From positions 1-5,911 of the forward strand of contig JALVQM010000163.1 of NCBI GenBank assembly GCA_027025615.1: 5,911 nucleotides of DNA, given 5' to 3'. The position numbers and the translations under genes are program-made. The stretch comes from Desulfobacteraceae bacterium. GTDB lineage: Bacteria; Desulfobacterota; Desulfobacteria; Desulfobacterales; Desulfosarcinaceae. Of this stretch, positions 1 to 5,381 are shown in pieces (the first letter of the stretch is position 1; each line of letters opens with the position of its first letter). The notes under the pieces were generated by a model. That model was not told the origin of the DNA. It ran no database searches and was given only the letters and a program-made list of their open reading frames with translations.

Positions 1-710
1 CCCGCCGTAAATTTCTTTCAGCCCTGTCCGGAGTATCAGACCCCGAAAAAAAACGAAAAATAATCGGCCGGGTATTCATGGAAGTTTTTGAGGCCGAGGC
101 CAGGAAAATAAAAGGGGCAGAATTTCTGGCCCAAGGAACCCTTTACCCTGATGTAATAGAGTCCCAGTCTGCTTTTGGTGGACCTTCTGCGGTCATCAAA
201 TCCCACCATAATGTAGGCGGGCTTCCCAAGCGAATGAAACTCAAGCTGATTGAGCCGTTGAAATTTCTGTTCAAGGATGAGGTCCGCAAGCTTGGCAAAA
301 CCCTGGGCCTGGAAGATGACTTGGTATGGCGCCAGCCTTTCCCGGGTCCCGGACTGGCCATACGTGTAATTGGACAGTTGACCTCCAAACGCCTGGCGAT
401 CTTGAGGGAAGTTGACTCTATATTACTTGATGAAATAAGGGCGGCCGGATATTATAAAAGGTTATGGCAATCTTTTGCCGTCTTGTTACCCATAAAAAGT
501 GTAGGCATAATGGGTGACAGCCGTACTTATGAAAACATCGTTGCCATACGGGCCGTAACCAGTAAAGACGCCATGACGGCTGATTGGGCCAGGCTGCCCC
601 ACAAGCTGCTGGCCCGAATTTCCAATCGGATAATAAACGAGGTGCGCGGCGTAAACCGTGTTGTATATGATATCAGCTCAAAGCCACCAAGTACCATAGA
701 ATGGGAATAA
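1..710 (+). CDS. guaA: GMP synthase (glutamine-hydrolysing), 3' part
   Basis: This is the C-terminal 235 residues of GMP synthase, which aminates XMP to GMP using ATP and glutamine in the cytoplasm, the last step of de novo guanine nucleotide synthesis. The frame is open from base 3, so the ATG at 78 is internal and not a start. Seen in the sequence: the segment GVSDPEKKRKIIGRVF just before that ATG, then QGTLYPDVIES, KSHHNVGGLP, RQPFPGPGLAIRVIG, GIMGDSRTYE and the terminal KPPSTIEWE. These are hallmarks of the end of the ATP-pyrophosphatase domain and the C-terminal dimerisation domain that forms part of the XMP site. The glutamine amidotransferase domain and the SGGVDS P-loop lie off the left edge. 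The C-terminus is complete and ends in the family's normal WE. One base separates its stop from the next gene, implying co-transcription. The identification is very secure. Confidence 0.98.
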   Translation, partial: RRKFLSALSGVSDPEKKRKIIGRVFMEVFEAEARKIKGAEFLAQGTLYPDVIESQSAFGGPSAVIKSHHNVGGLPKRMKLKLIEPLKFLFKDEVRKLGKTLGLEDDLVWRQPFPGPGLAIRVIGQLTSKRLAILREVDSILLDEIRAAGYYKRLWQSFAVLLPIKSVGIMGDSRTYENIVAIRAVTSKDAMTADWARLPHKLLARISNRIINEVRGVNRVVYDISSKPPSTIEWE

Positions 711-711
711 G

Positions 712-1581
712 ATGATGAGAAGCAAAACAAGTGACGATGGTTTCAAGCTTGATATAGAACCGGAAGAAACTGAATCAGTCTATAAAGAAGAAATCAACGA
801 TCTGCGCCTAGAAAAGCTCAGCCAGCGGGTTACCCTGATTTCCATTCTAATTCCAATCATGATTGTAGTAATCCTGGCTGTGACCTATCTGGATATAAAA
901 AAAAGAGTTATCAAGACTCAGTACACTGGGACCAGCAGTGTCCAGAGCCTGGCCAAGGAACTGGATTCGCGTTTTTCTTCATTGTCCCTACGCCAGGCTG
1001 AACTTGAATCGCGGCTGGATGCCATAACCAAGTCCAACGCCGCTTTACAGATTGCCCTGGATAAAAACAGCGGAAAACTGCGCAAAATGAACAAATCGAT
1101 GGCAACGGCCAAGGCCCTTGCCAAACTTAATTCCAAATTTGATAAAGAGATCAAGGGAGTCCGATCGAGCTTAAACTCACTTGAAAATCAATACGCTACT
1201 CTATCAACTAGGATAAATGAAGAACTTGATGCGGTTGCAAAACAGATTCCGGGTCTGTCGGAACGGCTAAATTCAATGGACCAGTCGGTAAAGGCATTGG
1301 AAACAGGTAAAATATCAAAAGAAGACCTGGATTTGGCTATCAAACTCGAAGCTCTTAAAACAAAACAGGCCTTGCAAATTAAAATCGACGATCTTGCGTC
1401 AAAGCTGGAAAAAATTCAAACAAAAATTAATGTTCTCAACAGCAAGTTGAAAAGATTGCAGGGAACAGCTGCCACACGTTCAGGCAAGCCCGAAAAAAGC
1501 CCCTCCAAACCAAAACCCTCTAAACCCAAGCAAGACAGTGAGCCTGCAAAAAAAATAATCGAACAGGATATCAAACAGTAA
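712..1581 (+). CDS. Single-span membrane protein with long coiled coil, function unknown
   Basis: I do not recognise this 289-residue protein as a named family. Seen: an acidic N-terminal region (about 1-35, EPEETE), one hydrophobic segment at about 40-60 (VTLISILIPIMIVVILAVTY), then a Lys/Arg patch (DIKKR). A long heptad-rich helical region follows at about 75-250, rich in Lys, Leu, Ser, Glu and Asn, and the tail at 255-280 is low-complexity Lys/Pro/Ser. There is no cleavable signal peptide. Charge around the membrane segment does not settle which side the coiled coil lies on. ATG at 712 is one base after the guaA stop, with a second ATG at 715. The upstream GGGA is only a weak ribosome site, so coupling to guaA translation is likely. 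The architecture resembles envelope scaffold or tether proteins, but that is a guess. The gene looks real because of its coherent architecture and full-length open frame. Confidence 0.85.
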   Translation: MMRSKTSDDGFKLDIEPEETESVYKEEINDLRLEKLSQRVTLISILIPIMIVVILAVTYLDIKKRVIKTQYTGTSSVQSLAKELDSRFSSLSLRQAELESRLDAITKSNAALQIALDKNSGKLRKMNKSMATAKALAKLNSKFDKEIKGVRSSLNSLENQYATLSTRINEELDAVAKQIPGLSERLNSMDQSVKALETGKISKEDLDLAIKLEALKTKQALQIKIDDLASKLEKIQTKINVLNSKLKRLQGTAATRSGKPEKSPSKPKPSKPKQDSEPAKKIIEQDIKQ

Positions 1582-1625
1582 GGCCGGACAGCCTCAAGCA
1601 GCTAATTTGGTTCTACCCGTCAGTG

Positions 1626-2360
1626 TTATCCGGTTATCTTGCGCTCTATTACCTTGATGTCGCTTGGCAGATCGACCTCTGGAGAATCATAGGGCGTTAC
1701 TACCACCTTTATCCTGAAACCGTGTTCCATTGCCCGCAACTGTTCAAGTTTCTCCACCTGCTCAAGCTGCCCCTGAGGCAGCTTGGTAAACATTCCCAAA
1801 AACTTTCGTGTATAAGCATAGACGCCAAGGTGTTTATACGCCGGCGGTCTTTTCCTTCCGTCGCGGGCGAATGGAATCGAAGCTCGTGAAAAATACAGTG
1901 CAAATCCGTTGCGGTCCATGGTAACCTTGACATCTTTCGGGTTAGTATACTCCCCATCTTCTTTTATCCTGAATGCCAGGGTAGTCATGCCCAGGTCTGG
2001 ATTATGCTTCAAGGGGTCCACAACCTGGTCAAGGGCCCGTGGATCTATAAGCGGTTGGTCTCCCTGGATATTGATTACGATATCCAGGGCATCGATGTTC
2101 AGATATGTTGCAGTTTCAGCAACCCGGTCTGTGCCGGAGCGGTTTTCAGAGCTGGTCATTATTGCCTGCCCTCCGAAACTCTCAACCGCCGTGGTGATTC
2201 GCTCATCGTCTGTGGCAACAACCACCCTGTCAACCAAGCTTGCACTGGCAACTCTCTGGTAGACGTGCTGAATCATGGGCTTGCCTTTGATCAAAGCCAG
2301 CGGTTTTCCTGGAAAGCGGCTGGAGCTATAGCGCGAAGGAATTACGGCAACAATTCTCAT
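1626..2360 (-). CDS. kdsB: 3-deoxy-manno-octulosonate cytidylyltransferase (CMP-Kdo synthetase)
   Basis: KdsB transfers CMP from CTP to Kdo, giving CMP-Kdo for attachment of Kdo to lipid A in lipopolysaccharide synthesis (cytoplasmic, Mg-dependent). Seen, numbering from the chosen start: the N-terminal nucleotide-binding motif IPSRYSSSRFPGKPL (about 7-21), ATDDERI (49-55), NRSGTDR (73-79), NIQGDQPLI with Asp101 in the usual metal-binding position, HLGVYAY (177-183), LEQVEKLEQLR (199-209) and VDLPSDI near the end, matching the family's VDTPEDL with its second metal-binding Asp. At 244 residues it has the usual family length. The frame extends to a GTG at 2366, but that codon overlaps the AGGAG ribosome site. 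ATG at 2360 sits 5 bases after AGGAG and directly opens the conserved MRIVAVIPSR, so it is preferred. The gene converges with the upstream membrane-protein gene and follows the signalling operon on the same strand. Confidence 0.97.
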   Translation of the reverse strand: MRIVAVIPSRYSSSRFPGKPLALIKGKPMIQHVYQRVASASLVDRVVVATDDERITTAVESFGGQAIMTSSENRSGTDRVAETATYLNIDALDIVINIQGDQPLIDPRALDQVVDPLKHNPDLGMTTLAFRIKEDGEYTNPKDVKVTMDRNGFALYFSRASIPFARDGRKRPPAYKHLGVYAYTRKFLGMFTKLPQGQLEQVEKLEQLRAMEHGFRIKVVVTPYDSPEVDLPSDIKVIERKITG

Positions 2361-2365
2361 AACCA

Positions 2366-2370
2366 CTCCT
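2366..2370 (-). promoter_or_regulatory. Ribosome binding site of kdsB
   Basis: On the minus strand AGGAG lies 5 bases before ATG 2360. It decides the start, because the alternative GTG at 2366 shares a base with this site and would have no ribosome site of its own. Confidence 0.8.
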
Positions 2371-2428
2371 AAAAGAAAGTGAGGGGAAAATAAAATATTG
2401 GCTACTTATCTCAGATTCCGGGGTACAA

Positions 2429-2456
2429 ATTACATGGCAAGCCAATGTCATGTCAA
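2429..2456 (-). promoter_or_regulatory. Predicted sigma-70-type promoter of kdsB
   Basis: Reading the minus strand, a perfect -35 hexamer TTGACA (2451-2456) is followed after 16 bases by TGTAAT (2429-2434), five of six bases matching TATAAT. Transcription would start near 2422, giving a leader of about 60 bases before the kdsB ATG. The position between the end of the signalling operon (2480) and kdsB fits its own promoter. An imperfect inverted repeat, ACATGGC-AA-GCCAATGT (2432-2448), fills the spacer and overlaps the -10, where a repressor could bind, but this may be chance. Confidence 0.6.
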
Positions 2457-2479
2457 GCCGGATGGTTTCCAGAGGTCAC

Positions 2480-3655
2480 TCAGACAGGCATTGAACGTCG
2501 AATGGGCAGTTGGATTGTAAAAGTGGTTCCCTTCCCATTTTTAGACTCCACCTGGATTGTACCGTTGTATGCGTCAACCATTGTTTTTACACTGGCAAGT
2601 CCCAATCCTGTACCCTTATCGGCTGGCTTGGTGGTAAAACCGGATTCATATATGCGCTCCAGGTTTTTCTCATTAATCCCGCAGCCGCTATCCTTCACCC
2701 TGATCACAACACTGTGCCGGTTACCCGAGGTCTCCACCACCAAATGCTTTTTGGGACTGGTCTCCATTGCATCTATGGCATTGCTGATTAAATTGTCCAG
2801 TATCTGTTTTATCTGGGAGGAATTCGCAAGAATAGGAGCCAGACTTTCGGACAGTTTGATATCTTTTTGGATTTCATTGTTAAATAATGGATTAATCCGA
2901 TAATATTCCAGTACTTGTCTGATTAATTGGTTCAAATTTACCGGTTCCAGATTAAACTGCATGTTCTGACGATCACGATCCAGAACACTGGAAATGATTC
3001 TTTTTAAATCCTGAGCGCTGTTTCTGGCAATCTGCACTGCTTTTTCCAGCTTGTTAAAATCAGAGGACTGATTGAGTATTAAATAGTCCATGAAATCCAG
3101 AGCACAAGACAGGCTTTGCAAGGGATTTCTAAGATTATGGACAAGCTGTGAAGCGTATTTCCCTATTTCGGCCTGACTTCTAGTTCTCAATAATTGCTGT
3201 GTTCTTTCTTCCACCTGGCGTTCCAACTGCAGGTTATGTTGTTCCAGACGGGACAATAGATGTTTTTTCTCCTCCTGTAACTTATATAACTCAAGGGCCT
3301 GGCGAACGATCACCCTCAATTCACGATTGTCCCATGGTTTTGTAATATACCGGTATATATCACCTTTATTTATAGCTTCGAGAATTGTCCCTGAATCGGA
3401 GTTTCCTGACAGGATTAGACGTATCGTATCAGGCCAGCGTTTCTTTACCATTTCCAGCAGATCCAGACCACCTATTTCCGGCATATGCAAATCGGTCACA
3501 AGCACACTTACCTGATTTTTTTTCAAACGACCCAGAGCATCATATCCTCCATTGGCAAATTCGACCTTGTATGGCTCATTGCGCACCAACCTTTGCAATG
3601 AACGCAAGATTTCTTTTTCATCGTCAACAAACATCACAGTATAACGTTTGCTCAT
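2480..3655 (-). CDS. Receiver-histidine kinase (REC-HisKA-HATPase) sensor protein
   Basis: A 391-residue cytoplasmic two-component protein with a receiver ahead of a kinase and no membrane segment. Receiver (about 5-120): acidic pair Asp11-Asp12, phospho-acceptor Asp55 in TDLHMP, Ser83 at the Thr/Ser switch, Lys106 in ITKPW. A coiled-coil linker spans about 125-160. Dimerisation/phosphotransfer helices start at about 161, with His173 in LVHNLRNPLQ. ATPase domain: N-box NLISNAIDAM (Asn292), G1 DSGCGI (Asp322), F-box ESGFTTK, G2 GTGLGL. It should autophosphorylate His173 and pass phosphate to a receiver, with its own receiver as likely input or relay. The residue after the His is Asn rather than the usual Glu/Asp. 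The frame opens at TTG 3664, but AAGGA at 3665-3669 abuts that codon and lies 9 bases from ATG 3655, so ATG is chosen. It is the last gene of the operon, 27 bases after the receiver-PAS gene. Confidence 0.95.
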   Translation of the reverse strand: MSKRYTVMFVDDEKEILRSLQRLVRNEPYKVEFANGGYDALGRLKKNQVSVLVTDLHMPEIGGLDLLEMVKKRWPDTIRLILSGNSDSGTILEAINKGDIYRYITKPWDNRELRVIVRQALELYKLQEEKKHLLSRLEQHNLQLERQVEERTQQLLRTRSQAEIGKYASQLVHNLRNPLQSLSCALDFMDYLILNQSSDFNKLEKAVQIARNSAQDLKRIISSVLDRDRQNMQFNLEPVNLNQLIRQVLEYYRINPLFNNEIQKDIKLSESLAPILANSSQIKQILDNLISNAIDAMETSPKKHLVVETSGNRHSVVIRVKDSGCGINEKNLERIYESGFTTKPADKGTGLGLASVKTMVDAYNGTIQVESKNGKGTTFTIQLPIRRSMPV

Positions 3656-3664
3656 AAATCCCAA

Positions 3665-3669
3665 TCCTT
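3665..3669 (-). promoter_or_regulatory. Ribosome binding site of the receiver-kinase gene
   Basis: AAGGA on the minus strand, 9 bases before ATG 3655 and immediately adjacent to TTG 3664. The spacing supports the ATG and excludes the TTG as the start. Confidence 0.7.
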
Positions 3670-3682
3670 CTGACTTGATTTC

Positions 3683-4510
3683 TTAGCAGCTGATCTTGTC
3701 TCTGAAAGTCAGCAACCCCCCTTGCCCCTTAAACCGGCCGGAAAGAGGGATCACCTCAATCATGTAATTGTCGTGTTCCAGGTTGCACTGGTCCTTGTTC
3801 AAACAATATCCGTTTTCTATTGTTTGTTTAATTTTGGCGCAAAGCTCTGCTGGAAAACATTCCTCAATTTCATTACCAACCAGGAAGTTATCACCACCCA
3901 AAACAGTTCTGGCTCGATTATTCATCAAAACGATCAATGAATCAGCACTGACACCCATAATAGCCAGTGGTAAATCTTCCAGAATGGCATGGGAAAGCTC
4001 CAGCGCCATGTTACGCAGCTCAAGCTCGATAGTTCTTTCCCGGACTAGTTCTTCCAGATGTTCGTTCATCTCTTTTAGCTTGCGATTTTGTTCGACAACT
4101 TTTTTGTCAAGCATGATATTTTCCTGAATCAACTCATATTGTTCCAGAGCTTTCCTTATTTCCAGTTTCAGGTTGTCGTCGTTCCAGGGTTTCAGGAAAA
4201 ATTTATAAATGTGTCCCTTGTTGATAGATTCAGTTATGGCGTCAACATCCGTGTATCCGGTCAATATGATACGAATTGCGTCAGGATACTTTTCTTTGAC
4301 CTTGGCTAGAAAATCAATACCATCAGTACCGGGCATCCTGTTGTCTGAAATTATAAGATGCACCTTATTGGTTCTTAATATTTTGAATGCTTCCCTGGCA
4401 CTGGAGCTGGTGAACAATTGATAAGGCTCCTTGCGCAGCATACGCCGAAGAGAATTAAGTATATTCTCCTCGTCATCCACCAATAGTACCGTATGTTTTC
4501 CTGCTTTCAT
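3683..4510 (-). CDS. Response regulator with coiled coil and PAS-like domain, no output domain
   Basis: A 275-residue cytoplasmic protein. Receiver (about 5-122): Asp12-Asp13, phospho-acceptor Asp56 in ISDNRMP, Thr84 in LTGYTD, Lys107 in FLKPW, so all residues for phosphorylation are present. A charged coiled coil spans about 125-168. A PAS-like region covers about 172-272 (EDLPLAIMGVSADSLIVLMN is its start, and the last strand ends LLTFRD). No DNA-binding, kinase, GGDEF, EAL or HD domain follows, so it is likely a partner or adaptor whose signal passes through protein contact. The PAS part carries Cys218, Cys224, Cys236 and Cys242, spaced CX5CX11CX5C, which could hold a metal or redox centre (inference). 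Its receiver is paralogous to that of the following kinase. ATG overlaps the HDOD stop as ATGA, with GGAG 7 bases upstream inside the HDOD coding end, a sign of translational coupling. Confidence 0.93.
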   Translation of the reverse strand: MKAGKHTVLLVDDEENILNSLRRMLRKEPYQLFTSSSAREAFKILRTNKVHLIISDNRMPGTDGIDFLAKVKEKYPDAIRIILTGYTDVDAITESINKGHIYKFFLKPWNDDNLKLEIRKALEQYELIQENIMLDKKVVEQNRKLKEMNEHLEELVRERTIELELRNMALELSHAILEDLPLAIMGVSADSLIVLMNNRARTVLGGDNFLVGNEIEECFPAELCAKIKQTIENGYCLNKDQCNLEHDNYMIEVIPLSGRFKGQGGLLTFRDKISC

Positions 4511-5379
4511 GACTGATCTCCGTTAATAAAAAATCTGCAGGCTGCTTCAATCTCATCCTTTATTTCGAAGAACCAATTTTTGCTGGTTCGAAATGCCTCC
4601 CACATTGCCGGTGGCAGAGATTTCAATACATATCGTTTGTCTTCACTACGCAAGTAAGATACCGGAAGTGGCATGTACATATTTACAATGGCATTTGCCA
4701 GAAATACAATGCATCCAAGTTCATCGTTGAGCAGTATGGATTTTGATGAATGATGTCTGCGAATTGCATCCACAAGTCTTTCAGGAAGACGCCATTTGCG
4801 GGCCAGGACTGCTCCAATAAGGCAGTGATCAATCAATGCAACTTTTTTTTCAGCCTCATGGTAAGGAAGCCCTTCGTCACGAAGATAGAACCATAATTTT
4901 TCAAAAGATTTGCCAAAATACTGGATTTGAATCAGCTTGCCCATATCATGCAGCAAACCGGCGGTAAAAGCATCCTCACGATTATCGATCTGGAAGTTGT
5001 CAGCCAGATATTTGCTGGTTACCGCAACCGCTGCTGAATGACGCCAGAATTCAACAACATCGAAGCCTTCATACTTTTTCCTTATATTCATGGAGTCTAT
5101 TACAGACAATGAAACAATAGCATTGCGTACCGTATTGTAACCAAGCAATACAATTGCGTGAGAAATGTTGCCAACATTTGAACGAAAACCAAAAAATGCA
5201 GAATTAACCAACTTGAGAATCCTGGGAACCATAGATTGATCGTTTTTTAACAAGGCGGTGAGTTCTTCAATAGGTGTTTCGTAATCCTGAAGCATCCTGT
5301 TGACTTCCATGGCGATGGTCTGCAGGGTTGGTAAAGCCTCAACAGACTCCAATTTTTTTTGAATCTCTACCAGCTCCAT
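4507..5379 (-). CDS. HDOD domain protein (signal-transduction HD-related)
   Basis: A 290-residue cytoplasmic HDOD protein. HDOD domains are relatives of HD phosphohydrolases, usually thought to act as regulatory or scaffolding modules rather than proven enzymes, and often accompany two-component and cyclic-di-GMP proteins. Seen: the N-terminal LESVEALPTLQTIAMEV (about 10-26), the helix with PRILKLVNSAFFGF (52-65), ISHAIVLLGYNTVRN (72-86), FWRHSAAVA (111-119), GLLHDMGKL (141-149), then DHCLIGA (184-190), the WRLPERLVDAIRRHH segment (196-210), and a C-terminal helical part to 290. His114, His144-Asp145, His185 and His209-210 keep an HD-like metal-binding pattern, so catalysis cannot be excluded. 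ATG 5379 lies 2 bases after the preceding stop, with GAGG 10 bases upstream (5390-5393), a slightly long spacing. Its end overlaps the next gene by 4 bases. Confidence 0.95.
   Translation of the reverse strand: MELVEIQKKLESVEALPTLQTIAMEVNRMLQDYETPIEELTALLKNDQSMVPRILKLVNSAFFGFRSNVGNISHAIVLLGYNTVRNAIVSLSVIDSMNIRKKYEGFDVVEFWRHSAAVAVTSKYLADNFQIDNREDAFTAGLLHDMGKLIQIQYFGKSFEKLWFYLRDEGLPYHEAEKKVALIDHCLIGAVLARKWRLPERLVDAIRRHHSSKSILLNDELGCIVFLANAIVNMYMPLPVSYLRSEDKRYVLKSLPPAMWEAFRTSKNWFFEIKDEIEAACRFFINGDQS
4518..4521 (-). promoter_or_regulatory. Ribosome binding site inside the HDOD gene end
   Basis: GGAG on the minus strand, 7 bases before ATG 4510 of the receiver-PAS gene. It lies within the last codons of the HDOD gene, supporting the 4-base stop/start overlap as the true start. 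Confidence 0.7.
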
Positions 5380-5381
5380 CT

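Noticed and set aside
78..710. A 210-residue stand-alone gene starting at ATG 78
   Set aside because: The frame is open to base 3 and carries conserved GMP synthase residues before that ATG; the gene is cut by the window edge.
1623..2372. Plus-strand open frames opposite kdsB (1623-1889, 1909-2262, 2004-2372)
   Set aside because: They are antisense to a securely identified kdsB, overlap each other in different frames, and show no recognisable protein motif.
2367..2479. A riboswitch or small RNA gene in the gap upstream of kdsB
   Set aside because: Apart from the promoter and a short imperfect dyad, no multi-stem fold, conserved riboswitch core or terminator was apparent by eye.
2445..2903. 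152-residue plus-strand open frame opposite the receiver-kinase gene
   Set aside because: It lies antisense to the conserved ATPase domain and shows no family features; the open length is explained by the codon pattern of the real gene.
3722..4421. Plus-strand open frames opposite the receiver-PAS gene
   Set aside because: Antisense shadows of a clear receiver/PAS gene, mutually overlapping, with no ribosome-site support examined or motif recognised.
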